DNA of 15,879 bases, taken from JBOGFI01 sp050743365. GTDB lineage: Bacteria; Actinomycetota; Acidimicrobiia; IMCC26256; JACDBD01. Below are positions 1 to 7,382 of the stretch, in pieces. Both the position numbers and the translations under genes were made by a program. The DNA lies in NCBI GenBank assembly GCA_050743365.1, contig JBOGFI010000083.1:1-15879 (forward strand), written 5' to 3'. The notes beneath the pieces are model-generated. The model saw only the letters and a list, made by a program, of their open reading frames with translations, did no database searches and was not told the DNA's origin. How positions within the stretch are numbered: the stretch's first letter is position 1; every line of letters starts with the position of its first letter.

Positions 1-1137
1 GTGCGCGGCAGCGGAGGCCGCACCCGCGTGGTGGCGCTCGACCCGCGCCCGACGCGGCCGCCGCACGCAGTGCGCGATCTCCCCGAGACGATCGAGAAGG
101 CCCGGAAGGCAGAGCTGCTGACGCGAGCCGACGCGGCTGCGCGCGAAGAGGGCGACGCTGTCCGCCAGGTGAGCGTCTCGTACGCCGACGCTCGGCGCCG
201 GATCCTCGTCGCCAACTCCGACGGCCTGCTCGCCCAGGACGACCAGGTGCGCACTCGCTTCTTCGTGCAATGCGTGGCGGTCGCCGACACCGGCATGCAG
301 ACCGCGATGGAGGCGCCCGGCCGTACGGTCGGCTTCGAGCTGTTCGACGAGGTGGAGCCGGAGGAGGTGGCGCGCACGTCGGCGCGCCGTGCCCTCACGA
401 TGCTGCGTGCCCGTCCCGCCCCCTCGGGCCGGTTGCCGGTGGTGCTCGAGCGCGGCGCCGGTGGCGTGCTGTTCCACGAGGCGTGCGGCCACGGCTTGGA
501 GGCCGACCTCGTCGCCAAGAACGCCTCGGTGTTCCGCGACCGCACCGGCGAGCAGGTGGCGTCGCCGCTCGTCACGCTGGTCAACGACGGGACGCTCGCG
601 CCCGAGTGGGGCGCGTACGGCATCGACGACGAGGGCGCCCCCGCGCAGCGCAACGTCCTCATCGAGGGGGGCGTGCTGACGGACTACATGCGCGACCTGC
701 TCCGGGCGCGCAAGGAGGGCCGCGCCCAGACGGGCAACGGCCGGCGCGAGACCTACCAGCACCTCCCGATGGTGCGAATGACCAACACGTACCTGCTGCC
801 CGGCGACGACGACCCCGACGAGATCGTCCGCAGCACCCCGTACGGGATCTACTGCGCCCAGCTCGGTGGCGGCCAGGTCGACACCGCCACCGGCGACTTC
901 GTGTTCGGCATGACCGAGGCCTACCTGATCGAGAACGGCGAGATCACCGCGCCCGTCCGCGCCGCGAACCTCATCGGCAACGGGCCCGAGACGCTCCGGC
1001 TCATCGACGCGGTCGGGAACGACTTCGGCACCTGGCCCGGCACCTGCGGGAAGCTCGGCCAGGGCGTCCCGGTCTCGGCCGGGCAGCCCACGCTGCGGGT
1101 GGCCGAGCTCACCGTCGGCGGCACCGCCGGTGGCTGA
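1..1137 (+). CDS. tldD: TldD-family metalloprotease subunit, 5'-truncated by window edge
   Basis: This is the catalytic subunit of the TldD/TldE (PmbA) zinc metalloprotease, which in characterised bacteria trims unfolded peptides and matures microcin or RiPP precursors. The visible 378 residues contain the HEACGH (HExxxH) zinc motif at residues 159-164, followed by the family's GLEADLVAKNASVF stretch, and the C-terminal CGKLGQGVPVSAGQPTLR block typical of TldD. Family members are about 460-480 aa, so roughly 90-100 N-terminal residues are missing. The frame is open to base 1, and the GTG at base 1 is probably internal rather than the true start. The stop overlaps the start of pmbA by 8 bp, so the two subunits are likely translationally coupled and made in equal amounts. 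The family is certain; the physiological substrate cannot be seen here, and no RiPP precursor is visible beside it. Confidence 0.93.
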   Translation: MRGSGGRTRVVALDPRPTRPPHAVRDLPETIEKARKAELLTRADAAAREEGDAVRQVSVSYADARRRILVANSDGLLAQDDQVRTRFFVQCVAVADTGMQTAMEAPGRTVGFELFDEVEPEEVARTSARRALTMLRARPAPSGRLPVVLERGAGGVLFHEACGHGLEADLVAKNASVFRDRTGEQVASPLVTLVNDGTLAPEWGAYGIDDEGAPAQRNVLIEGGVLTDYMRDLLRARKEGRAQTGNGRRETYQHLPMVRMTNTYLLPGDDDPDEIVRSTPYGIYCAQLGGGQVDTATGDFVFGMTEAYLIENGEITAPVRAANLIGNGPETLRLIDAVGNDFGTWPGTCGKLGQGVPVSAGQPTLRVAELTVGGTAGG

Positions 1138-2491
1138 CGGCCCCGAGCTCGTCGACATCGCACGGCGCGTCGCCGGTGCTGCCCGCGACCACGAGCAAGT
1201 CGAGGCCTACGTCGCGCGATCGCACGAGACCGAGGTACGCGTGTTCGACGGCGAGGTCGAGTCGCTCTCGGTGGCAGGTGTCGACGGCGTGGGGGTGCGC
1301 GTCATCGTCGACCGCCGCCAGGGCTACGCGTGGGCCGGCTCGCTCGACCCTGCCGTCGTCGACGACACGCTGGGCGAGGCTCGCGACAACGCCGCCTTCG
1401 GCGCCCCCGACGAGTGGTACGGGTTGGCGTCACCGTCGGACTTCGCCGGCACCAGCGTTCCCGCGCTCGACGTCTGGCGCGAGGAGCTGCTCGTCGTGCC
1501 CACCGACGACAAGGTCCGCCTCGCGCTCGAAGTCGAGCGTGCCACCCGCGCCGCCGACACCCGCGTGCGCGGCGTGGAGGTCGCCGGCTACGACGACACC
1601 GCGATCGAGGCGGCGGTCGCCAACTCCCTCGGCGTCGAGGCCACGACGCGGCGGACGCTGTGCTCGTGCACTGCGTTCGCCATGGCAGGGGAAGGCGTCG
1701 GCACCCAGACCGGGGCCGGGTTCACCGCCGGCCGTGCCGTCGCCGACCTCGACGTGGAGGAGGCGGCACGCGACGCCGCCGGCCGGGCGGTCCGGCTCCT
1801 CGGCGCCACCCAGCCGCCGTCCCGTCGCCTGCCGGTGGTCCTCGACCCGCTTGTGAGCCGCTCGCTGCTCGCCATCGTCGGCTCCGCCCTCGGAGGCGAA
1901 GCCGTGCTGAAGGGGCGCTCGATGTTCGTGGGCCGCGAGAGGGAGGAGGTCGCGGCACCGGGCGTGACGCTGGTCGACGACCCCACGCTGGCCGACGCCT
2001 TCGGCGCGGCCGCCACCGACTCGGAGGGGGTTCCCACCCGCAGCACGGAGCTGATCGCCGACGGTCGGCTCACCGGCTTCCTCCACAACGTGTACACCGC
2101 GCGGCGCGCCGGGGTCGCGACGACGGGCTCCGCCGTGCGGGGCGGCTTCAAGTCGACTCCTCGTGTGGGCGCCCGTGCGCTGCGACTCGAGCCGGGCGCG
2201 CTCACGCCCGAGGAGATCCTGGCGTCGGTGCCGGAGGCGCTCTACGTGCAGTCGGTGAGCGGCCTCCATTCGGGCACCAACCCGGTGAGCGGCGACTTCT
2301 CGGTCGGCGCCGAGGGGCTCGTCGTCCGGGGCGGCGCGTTCGCAGAGCCGGTGCGCGAGATCACGATCGCGTCCACGCTCCCGCGGATCCTGCTCGAGCT
2401 CGAGCAGGTGGGCGCCGACCTCACGTGGCTGCCCGGCGGCGCCGCCGGCATGACCCTGCTCATCGCCGAGATGACGATGAGCGGCGCCTAG
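1130..2491 (+). CDS. pmbA: PmbA/TldE-family protein, non-catalytic TldD partner
   Basis: This 453-aa protein is the TldE (PmbA) partner of TldD; the two form a heterodimer enclosing the protease chamber. It aligns over its whole length with the family: an N-terminal SH-rich region near residues 25-35, a middle domain, and a C-terminal part with SALGGEAVLKGRSMF, the DSEGVPT turn, and the GTNPVSGDFSVGAEG segment. As expected for TldE, there is no HExxxH motif, so the metal site is supplied by TldD. The GTG start at 1130 lies inside the end of tldD (8-bp overlap), which fits coupling. The gene ends at 2491 and converges on pncB with only 28 bp between stops. The family is clear; the cellular role in this organism is inferred from the pair. 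Confidence 0.93.
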   Translation: MADGPELVDIARRVAGAARDHEQVEAYVARSHETEVRVFDGEVESLSVAGVDGVGVRVIVDRRQGYAWAGSLDPAVVDDTLGEARDNAAFGAPDEWYGLASPSDFAGTSVPALDVWREELLVVPTDDKVRLALEVERATRAADTRVRGVEVAGYDDTAIEAAVANSLGVEATTRRTLCSCTAFAMAGEGVGTQTGAGFTAGRAVADLDVEEAARDAAGRAVRLLGATQPPSRRLPVVLDPLVSRSLLAIVGSALGGEAVLKGRSMFVGREREEVAAPGVTLVDDPTLADAFGAAATDSEGVPTRSTELIADGRLTGFLHNVYTARRAGVATTGSAVRGGFKSTPRVGARALRLEPGALTPEEILASVPEALYVQSVSGLHSGTNPVSGDFSVGAEGLVVRGGAFAEPVREITIASTLPRILLELEQVGADLTWLPGGAAGMTLLIAEMTMSGA

Positions 2492-2520
2492 CCACCGGGT
2501 TGCCTGCCACCGGGTTCCCT
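2491..2520. repeat. Two-copy 15-bp tandem repeat between convergent genes
   Basis: GCCACCGGGTTGCCT (2491-2505) is followed directly by GCCACCGGGTTCCCT (2506-2520), a 14/15 match. The pair fills the space from the last base of the pmbA stop to the last base of the pncB stop. A weak 6-bp stem, GGTTCC (2513-2518) with GGAACC (2526-2531), overlaps the second copy. There is no T-run, so a classical intrinsic terminator is not evident. Confidence 0.8.
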
Positions 2521-3878
2521 CAGGCGGAACCGTGTGAGCGGTCGCGCAGTTTCGACACGAGCGCGTCGAGCCCGGGCGAGAGGCGCACGTCGTAGGGCGG
2601 CTCGCCCGGCTCGAGGGCGCGGACGCGGCCGGGAAGCGCGTGGACCGCGGCCCGGCACCGGTCGCGCATCACCGCGAGCGGCTCCGGTGCTTCGATGCGC
2701 CGCCCGCCCGTCATGACGGGCAGGAGGAGGGCGCGGCCGCCGGCCACGTCCTCGTCGTGGAGCGCCAGCACGTCGTGGTCGTACCGCCCGCCGGTCGCCA
2801 CGCGGTGGACCTGCTTGCGCCCCGGGAACGTCGCCTTCTCCGGAGAGAGCTTCATCTTCGGGCCCGACCTGTCCTCGACCAGCTTGTAGACCACGCCCAG
2901 GTGCGGGGCGTCGCCGCTCGTGCCGAGCTGGGTGCCGACGCCGAAGGCGTCGATCGGCGCTCCCGCCGACACCAGCTCGGCGATCCGGTATTCCTCGAGG
3001 TCGCCGGAGGCGAAGATCTGCACCTCAGTGAGGCCGGCGTCATCGAGGACGCCACGCACCGAACGCGAGAGCGTGTCGAGGTCTCCCGAGTCGAGGCGTA
3101 CCGCCCGGGGCACGACCCCTTCCTCGCGGAGCCGGTCGGCGAGGTCCGCCACCCGCCGGGCTCCCTCCACGGTGTCGTAGGTGTCGAGGAGCAGGACGGC
3201 CCGGCCGGGGAACGACCGGGCGAACGTGAGGAACGCCTCGCTCTCGTCGTCGAACCGCATCACGTAGGAGTGCGCCATTGTGCCGCTCAGCTCGAGGCCG
3301 TAGCGCTGCCCGGCCAGCACCAGCGACGTCCCCGCGGCACCGCCCACGAACGATGCCCGGGCGCACTTCATCGCGGCGTCGGTACCGTGGTCGCGCCTCG
3401 GCGAGAAGTCGACGAACGGCCGGCCCCCGCACGCGGTCGAGACGCGCGCCGCCTTCGTCGCGATCATCGACTGATACCCCACGCAGTTCAACAGGAACGT
3501 CTCGACGACCTGCGCCTCGACCAGCGGTGCCGTCACTCGCAGCAGCGGCTCGTTCGCGAACGCCACCTCGCCCTCCGGGAAGGCCCAGACGTCCCCGGTG
3601 AAGCGCAGCTCGCGGAGAAAGTCGAGGAACGCGTGGTCGAAGAGGCCGAGCGAGGCCAGGTACTCGACGGCGTCGGCGTCGAACCGGAGCCGCTCGAGGA
3701 ACTCGAGGGCAGGCTCGAGCCCGCACGCCACGAGGTAGCCGCGCCGGGGCGGCAGGTGTCGCGCGTACAGGTCGAACGTCGCCGGACCGAGCAGGCCGCG
3801 CGCGTGGTAGCTCGCCGCCATCGTGAGCTCGTAGAGGTCGGTGAACAGGGCGGTGGCGGCGGCGCCGCGGTCGCCCAT
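2520..3878 (-). CDS. pncB: Nicotinate phosphoribosyltransferase
   Basis: It converts nicotinate and PRPP to nicotinate mononucleotide, normally with ATP hydrolysis, in the Preiss-Handler NAD salvage pathway; cytosolic. The 452-aa length is normal for the family. Visible landmarks are TDLYELTM (13-20) at the N-terminus, SPRRDHGTDAAMK (159-171), the GTMAHSYV segment with His203 at the position of the phosphorylatable histidine, LDTYDT (231-236), RLDSGDL (261-267) and the later FASGDLEEYRI and FGVGTQLGTSGDAP segments that build the phosphate and PRPP pocket. The gene starts 3 bases after the pncA stop, so the two are co-transcribed with pncA first; the order matches the reaction order. A purine-rich AAGGTGG lies about 10 nt upstream of the ATG, inside pncA. 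The 3' end converges on pmbA. Confidence 0.95.
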   Translation of the reverse strand: MGDRGAAATALFTDLYELTMAASYHARGLLGPATFDLYARHLPPRRGYLVACGLEPALEFLERLRFDADAVEYLASLGLFDHAFLDFLRELRFTGDVWAFPEGEVAFANEPLLRVTAPLVEAQVVETFLLNCVGYQSMIATKAARVSTACGGRPFVDFSPRRDHGTDAAMKCARASFVGGAAGTSLVLAGQRYGLELSGTMAHSYVMRFDDESEAFLTFARSFPGRAVLLLDTYDTVEGARRVADLADRLREEGVVPRAVRLDSGDLDTLSRSVRGVLDDAGLTEVQIFASGDLEEYRIAELVSAGAPIDAFGVGTQLGTSGDAPHLGVVYKLVEDRSGPKMKLSPEKATFPGRKQVHRVATGGRYDHDVLALHDEDVAGGRALLLPVMTGGRRIEAPEPLAVMRDRCRAAVHALPGRVRALEPGEPPYDVRLSPGLDALVSKLRDRSHGSA

Positions 3879-3881
3879 GCC

Positions 3882-4472
3882 CTACACCACCTTGACGCCG
3901 GCCTGCTCGAGCTCCTCGAGAGTGCGCTCGCCGTCACCCGGCTCGACGTCGACGGCCCGCACCGCATCCCGCAGCACGGTGGCGTCGAACCCCTTCTCGA
4001 CGGCGTCGAGCCCGGTCTCTTTCACGCAATAGTCGGTGGCGAGGCCGACGATGACCACCCTCTCGATGCCGCGCTCGTGTAACTGCTCCTCGAGGCCGGT
4101 GGAGGCGACGTCGCCCGTCTCCAGGCGCTGCACCGAGAAGCCCGAGTACCCGTCCTCCCAGCCGGTCGCCTTGCGGATCTGGTCGCCCGCGACCTCCAGG
4201 TCGGGGTGGTACTCGGCGCCCCAGGTCTCGCGCACGCAGTGCACCGGCCACTTCCCGCCGTGCTTCTCGAAGTGCGGTGTCTCCGGCGGGTGCCAGTCGC
4301 GCGTGTAGATCACCGCCGCGCCGGCCGACCGTGCCCGGTCGACCTCGCGGTTCACCAGCGGGACGACGTTCTCGCCGCCCTCCACATAGAGGCTGCCGCC
4401 TGGGTCGGCGAAGTCGTTCTGCACGTCGACGACCAGGAGCGCCGTGCGGTCGTCGTACCGAATCTCGTCCAT
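3882..4472 (-). CDS. pncA: Nicotinamidase
   Basis: It hydrolyses nicotinamide to nicotinate and ammonia, feeding the adjacent pncB. The protein belongs to the isochorismatase-like cysteine hydrolases. With the start chosen here (196 aa) the catalytic triad is Asp16 (VVDVQNDF), Lys101 and Cys149 (GLATDYCVKET), and the metal ligands match Asp59, His61 and His78 (TRDWHPPE and PVHCV segments). I chose the ATG at 4472 rather than an in-frame GTG at 4478 because a perfect AGGAGGT ends 6 nt before the ATG, whereas it abuts the GTG directly. It is first gene of a pncA-pncB operon and is divergent from the PPOX-family gene. Unlike several neighbours it has a clear ribosome binding site and therefore a leader. 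If pyrazinamide were supplied, enzymes of this family usually also activate it, but that is general knowledge, not seen here. Confidence 0.95.
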   Translation of the reverse strand: MDEIRYDDRTALLVVDVQNDFADPGGSLYVEGGENVVPLVNREVDRARSAGAAVIYTRDWHPPETPHFEKHGGKWPVHCVRETWGAEYHPDLEVAGDQIRKATGWEDGYSGFSVQRLETGDVASTGLEEQLHERGIERVVIVGLATDYCVKETGLDAVEKGFDATVLRDAVRAVDVEPGDGERTLEELEQAGVKVV

Positions 4473-4478
4473 GACCAC

Positions 4479-4485
4479 ACCTCCT
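4479..4485 (-). promoter_or_regulatory. Strong Shine-Dalgarno site deciding the pncA start
   Basis: The minus strand reads AGGAGGT, ending 6 nt before the ATG at 4472. It would touch the alternative GTG at 4478, which makes that start unlikely. Confidence 0.85.
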
Positions 4486-4496
4486 GCCTGCTCCTA

Positions 4497-4502
4497 CGAT
4501 AC
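4497..4502 (-). promoter_or_regulatory. Candidate -10 box for pncA-pncB
   Basis: The minus strand reads TATCGT here. Transcription would begin about 7-10 nt downstream, leaving a short leader carrying the AGGAGGT site. No good -35 hexamer is visible at normal spacing, so this is tentative. Confidence 0.4.
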
Positions 4503-4523
4503 GCCCGGTCGCAAGTCGCGGCG

Positions 4524-4529
4524 TACCCT
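4524..4529 (+). promoter_or_regulatory. -10 box of a leaderless promoter for the PPOX-family gene
   Basis: TACCCT ends 6 nt before the ATG at 4536, so the transcription start should coincide with the start codon. No Shine-Dalgarno sequence fits in the interval. It matches the TAnnCT pattern seen at other genes in the window. Confidence 0.6.
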
Positions 4530-4535
4530 GAGGGC

Positions 4536-5123
4536 ATGACGCAACCCGCGATGTACCACGACGGCGCCAGGCGTTTGCAGGACCGGTTCGACAGCCGGCG
4601 CATCGCCGACCGGCTCGAGCAGATCACGGTCCACGACACCTTCAGCGAGGGCGACCGGGAGCTCGTCGAGCGGGCGCCGATGTTCTTCCTCGCCACCGCC
4701 GACCGCGACGGCTGGCCCGACTGCTCGTACAAGGGCGGCATGCCGGGCTTCGTTCGCGTGGTCGACGATCGCACGCTCGCCTTCCCGAGCTACGACGGAA
4801 ACGGCATGTTCCGCAGCCTCGGCAACATCCTCGTCAATTCCCTGGTAGGGCTGCTGTTCGTTGACTTCGAGAAGCCGAACCGTATGCGAGTCCAGGGGAC
4901 CGCGTCGCTCCACGACGACGACGAGCTCCTCGCCGCCTTCGAGGGCGCGCAGCTGATGGTGCGCGTGCGGGCCGAGCGGATCTTCCCGAACTGCCCGCGG
5001 TACATCCACCGCATGCAGCTGGTCGAGCACTCCGTGTACTCGCCGCGTCCCGGCCACGTGCCGCCTACGCCCGCGTGGAAGCAGATGGACGTGTTCCGTG
5101 ACTACCTGCCCGAACTGGGCTGA
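4536..5123 (+). CDS. PPOX-type split-barrel flavoprotein (pyridoxamine 5'-phosphate oxidase family)
   Basis: This 195-aa protein has the split beta-barrel FMN-binding fold of the pyridoxamine phosphate oxidase superfamily. The barrel begins around residue 48 (MFFLATADRDGWPDCSYKG), continues through GFVRVVDDRTLAFPSYDGN (71-89) and the GLLFVDFEKPNRMRVQGTA segment (105-123), and ends with a VRAERIFPNCPRYI strand (144-157). This arrangement is typical of uncharacterised actinobacterial FMN- or F420-dependent oxidoreductases rather than true PdxH, so I give no gene symbol. About 40 helical residues precede the barrel. The ATG at 4536 was chosen because a TACCCT -10 box ends 6 nt before it, implying a leaderless message. 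It is divergent from the NAD-salvage operon, but a functional link is not demonstrated. Substrate and cofactor (FMN versus F420) are unknown. Confidence 0.85.
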   Translation: MTQPAMYHDGARRLQDRFDSRRIADRLEQITVHDTFSEGDRELVERAPMFFLATADRDGWPDCSYKGGMPGFVRVVDDRTLAFPSYDGNGMFRSLGNILVNSLVGLLFVDFEKPNRMRVQGTASLHDDDELLAAFEGAQLMVRVRAERIFPNCPRYIHRMQLVEHSVYSPRPGHVPPTPAWKQMDVFRDYLPELG

Positions 5124-5132
5124 AGCTGAGCC

Positions 5133-5900
5133 TTACTCGAGCGCCCCGTGGCGGCCGGCGCCGTCGGCGAAGCGGGTGGCGCCCGCCCGCGTCCCGCCCT
5201 CCACGATCGTGGCGCGGCCGTGCCGCATCTCGTTCGCGGTGGCGTCGGGCTCGGTCAAGCCCCACTGCTCGATGGTCGAGCGGCGGTCGCTGCGCAGGCA
5301 GGTCTGGGGGAACGCCGCGAGCGACCGCGCCAGCTCGACCGCACCCGCGAGCGCCTCGCCCGGCGGGGTGAGCCGGTTGGCGAGGCCTATGGCGAGCGCC
5401 TCGTCCCCCGCGACTCCGCGGCCGGTGAGGATGAGGTCCATGGCGCGGCTGTGCCCGATGAGGCGCGGCAGCCGAACCGTGCCCAGGTCGACCAGGGGCA
5501 CGCCGAACCGGCGGCAGAAGACGCCGAACACGGCGTCGCGCGCGGCCACCCGAAGGTCGCACCACACCGCAAGCTCGAGACCGCCGGCGACGGCGTGGCC
5601 CTCCACTGCCGCGATGACGGGCTTCGAGAGGAGCATGCGGGTCGGCCCCATCGGGGCGTCGCCTTCGTCGGCGAGCCGGTTCCCGGTGCCCTCCGCGATC
5701 GCCTTGAGGTCGGCGCCGGCGCAGAACGTGCCGCCGGCGCCGGTGAGGACGGCCGCGAAGAGGTCGTCGTCGCCGTCGAAGGTGCGGAAGGCATCAGCCA
5801 GAGCGGCGGCGGTGGGGGCGTCGACGGCGTTGCGCCGCTCGAGCCGGTCGATGGTGACGACGGCGACGGGCCCGTCGGTCTCGTAGCGGACGGTACTCAC
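5133..5900 (-). CDS. Crotonase-fold protein (enoyl-CoA hydratase/isomerase family)
   Basis: The 255-aa protein has the crotonase fold: the first oxyanion-hole region is GTFCAGADLK (57-66) and the second is VAGGLELAVWCD (104-115). Glu109 aligns with the catalytic Glu144 of rat enoyl-CoA hydratase, but the position of the second glutamate (Glu164) is Cys129 in GVFCRRFGVPLVDLGT, so normal syn-hydration of enoyl-CoA is doubtful; isomerase or other acyl-CoA chemistry is possible. The GTG start at 5900 is supported by a GGGAGG site 6 nt upstream and a 4-bp GTGA overlap with the stop of the upstream HAD gene, which indicates translational coupling. A longer open frame upstream runs antisense-in-frame through the HAD gene and is not coding. 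The 3' end lies 9 bp from the convergent PPOX gene. The substrate is unknown. Confidence 0.9.
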   Translation of the reverse strand: MSTVRYETDGPVAVVTIDRLERRNAVDAPTAAALADAFRTFDGDDDLFAAVLTGAGGTFCAGADLKAIAEGTGNRLADEGDAPMGPTRMLLSKPVIAAVEGHAVAGGLELAVWCDLRVAARDAVFGVFCRRFGVPLVDLGTVRLPRLIGHSRAMDLILTGRGVAGDEALAIGLANRLTPPGEALAGAVELARSLAAFPQTCLRSDRRSTIEQWGLTEPDATANEMRHGRATIVEGGTRAGATRFADGAGRHGALE

Positions 5901-6622
5901 CCGTTCCCTCCCCGCGGCGCGTGCGGGACGCCGCGCCGCTCGAGGACGGCGTCGAGCGCCGCCAGCGCCTCCCAGGGGTCGTCCCCGAAGTGGACCGCCT
6001 CCATGCCCACCTCCCGAGCCGCCTCGATGTTGTCGTGGTTGTCGTCGACGAAGACGGCCGCCCGCGGCTCGACGCCGACGCGCTCGCACGTGAGCCGGTA
6101 GATGCGGTGGTCGGGCTTGCGCATGCCGACCGCGCTCGAGTCGACCACCACCTCGAACAGCTCGTCGACGGGGAACGTCGAGCGCCAGGTGTCGCCGAAC
6201 TCCCTCACGTTGTTGGTGAGCAGGGCGAGGCGCAGCCCCGCGCCCTTCAGGGCGCGGATTCGGTGGACGACGGGCCAATGGACCCCGATCGGCATCTCGC
6301 GGCCGAACCGCTGATACGCCTCGAGGTCGAGGGGCTTGCCCAGCACCGCGGGGGCGCGCTCCATGACCCCGTCGAGGTACTCGGCGAGCGAGAGCTCGCC
6401 CGTCTCGAGGCGGTGCCAGTCGTGGGTCACGGCCGCCGCCTCTGGAGGCGCGGCACCGTCGCACGGATCGCCGTCGCCGGGCCGGAGGTATCCGCTCTCG
6501 CCGAAGAGCAGCTCGAGGATCGAGCCCGCCGGGTAGCCCATGTCGATCTCGAAGTGGTCGACGCCGCGGAACAACGGGCTCGAGATCACACCCCCGTAGT
6601 CGAAGATCGCAGCCTCGATCAT
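5897..6622 (-). CDS. HAD-superfamily hydrolase, FDYGGV subgroup
   Basis: This 241-aa protein carries all four HAD motifs: motif I FDYGGV with nucleophile Asp8, motif II LLTNN with Thr136, motif III lysine Lys169 in GMRKPDHRIY, and motif IV VFVDDNHDN with Asp193/Asp194. The usual second aspartate of DxD is glycine (Gly10), as in the FDFGGV-like subgroup that includes the HAD domains of ACAD10 and soluble epoxide hydrolase; such members can be weak phosphatases. The helical cap sits between motifs I and II. The ATG at 6622 is preceded by TAGCCT at 8 nt and no ribosome site, fitting a leaderless message. It overlaps the crotonase gene by 4 bp, so the pair probably acts on related, perhaps acyl-type, metabolites; that link is inference. 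Confidence 0.88.
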   Translation of the reverse strand: MIEAAIFDYGGVISSPLFRGVDHFEIDMGYPAGSILELLFGESGYLRPGDGDPCDGAAPPEAAAVTHDWHRLETGELSLAEYLDGVMERAPAVLGKPLDLEAYQRFGREMPIGVHWPVVHRIRALKGAGLRLALLTNNVREFGDTWRSTFPVDELFEVVVDSSAVGMRKPDHRIYRLTCERVGVEPRAAVFVDDNHDNIEAAREVGMEAVHFGDDPWEALAALDAVLERRGVPHAPRGGNG

Positions 6623-6630
6623 GGACTGTG

Positions 6631-6636
6631 AGGCTA
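6631..6636 (-). promoter_or_regulatory. -10 box of a leaderless promoter for the HAD-crotonase operon
   Basis: The minus strand reads TAGCCT, ending 8 nt before the ATG at 6622. It matches the TAnnCT pattern found at other genes here. Confidence 0.6.
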
Positions 6637-6639
6637 CTG

Positions 6640-6651
6640 CCGGCGCGCCGG
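6640..6651. repeat. 12-bp perfect palindrome between two divergent -10 boxes
   Basis: CCGGCGCGCCGG is a perfect dyad. It lies in the -10/-35 spacer of the HAD promoter and directly abuts the -10 box of the PHP promoter, so a bound protein could block both. In DNA this GC-rich such palindromes also arise by chance. Confidence 0.5.
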
Positions 6652-6657
6652 TACGCT
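6652..6657 (+). promoter_or_regulatory. -10 box of a leaderless promoter for the PHP gene
   Basis: TACGCT ends 7 nt before the GTG at 6665, supporting that GTG as both transcription and translation start. Confidence 0.6.
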
Positions 6658-6664
6658 TCGCGTC

Positions 6665-7375
6665 GTGCTCGAGCCCGCCGTCCATCTCCACCCCCACGTG
6701 GGCAATCCTCGCCCGTCCGGCTACGTGCGGGTCGACATGCATTCGCACACCTGCTACTCGGGTGACGCCGTCACCACCCTCGACGAGCTGGCCGAGCGGA
6801 TCGAGAGCGCGGGCCTCGATGTGATCTGCATCACCGACCACCACGCCGTGCGCGGCGCGCTCGCGGCGATCGAGCGCGGCGTCGGCTGCCGGGTCGTGGT
6901 GGGCGAGGAGGTCAAGACGCGGGCCGGCGAGGTGATCGGGCTGTTCCTCTCCGAGCGCGTCCCCCACGGCCTCCCGCCCGAGGAGACGATCGCCCGCATC
7001 CGGGCCCAGGGTGGTGTCGTCTACGTTCCCCACCCGTTCGACCCCGTGCGCCACGCCCTGCGCGAGCCCGTGCTGCGCCGGCTGTGCGCAGACGGGAGCA
7101 TCGACGCCCTCGAGGTGCTCAACGCCAAGGTGTCGCTCGATCACCTGAACGCTCGGGCGGGCGCCCTCGCCGCCGAGACCGGCGTTCCCGGCGGCGCCGG
7201 GTCCGACGCGCACGACCCCGCCGCGCTCGGCGCAGCCTACGTGGAGATGGCCGACTTCGACGGACCTACCGACTTCCTCGCCAAGCTCCCCGCGGGCCGG
7301 ATCGTCGGCCACCGATTCGACCGGGCCCGGGGGTGGACGCCGCGCATCATCCCGAGCGGCCTCACCCAGACCTGA
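6665..7375 (+). CDS. PHP-domain metal-dependent phosphoesterase
   Basis: The 236-aa protein is a stand-alone PHP (polymerase and histidinol phosphatase) domain. The metal-binding motifs are in order: DMHSHTCYSGDA with His26 and His28, ITDHH with Asp58 and His59, GEEV with Glu81/Glu82, VPHPFD with His123, and GSDAHD with Asp181 and His183. This layout is that of the TrpH/YciV-like predicted phosphoesterases, some of which act on nucleoside 3',5'-bisphosphates or are 5'-to-3' RNA/DNA exonucleases; which applies here is unknown. I chose the GTG at 6665 because TACGCT lies 7 nt upstream; a downstream ATG would start immediately before His26 and remove part of motif I. The gene is divergent from the HAD operon and ends 7 bp from the convergent uppP stop. 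Confidence 0.9.
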   Translation: MLEPAVHLHPHVGNPRPSGYVRVDMHSHTCYSGDAVTTLDELAERIESAGLDVICITDHHAVRGALAAIERGVGCRVVVGEEVKTRAGEVIGLFLSERVPHGLPPEETIARIRAQGGVVYVPHPFDPVRHALREPVLRRLCADGSIDALEVLNAKVSLDHLNARAGALAAETGVPGGAGSDAHDPAALGAAYVEMADFDGPTDFLAKLPAGRIVGHRFDRARGWTPRIIPSGLTQT

Positions 7376-7382
7376 ACCTGTA

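Noticed and set aside
270..1856. A 528-codon open frame overlapping tldD and pmbA
   Set aside because: It is an Arg/Pro/Ala-rich shadow frame typical of high-GC DNA; the other frame encodes clear TldD and PmbA motifs.
2640..4082. A 480-codon plus-strand open frame antisense to pncB and pncA
   Set aside because: The opposite strand carries complete NAD-salvage enzymes with catalytic residues; this frame is rich in Arg, His and Val with no recognisable motif.
5901..6464. In-frame extension of the crotonase gene upstream of 5900
   Set aside because: It runs in another frame through the HAD gene and is Arg/Gly-rich; GTG 5900 has a good ribosome site and a GTGA overlap with the HAD stop.
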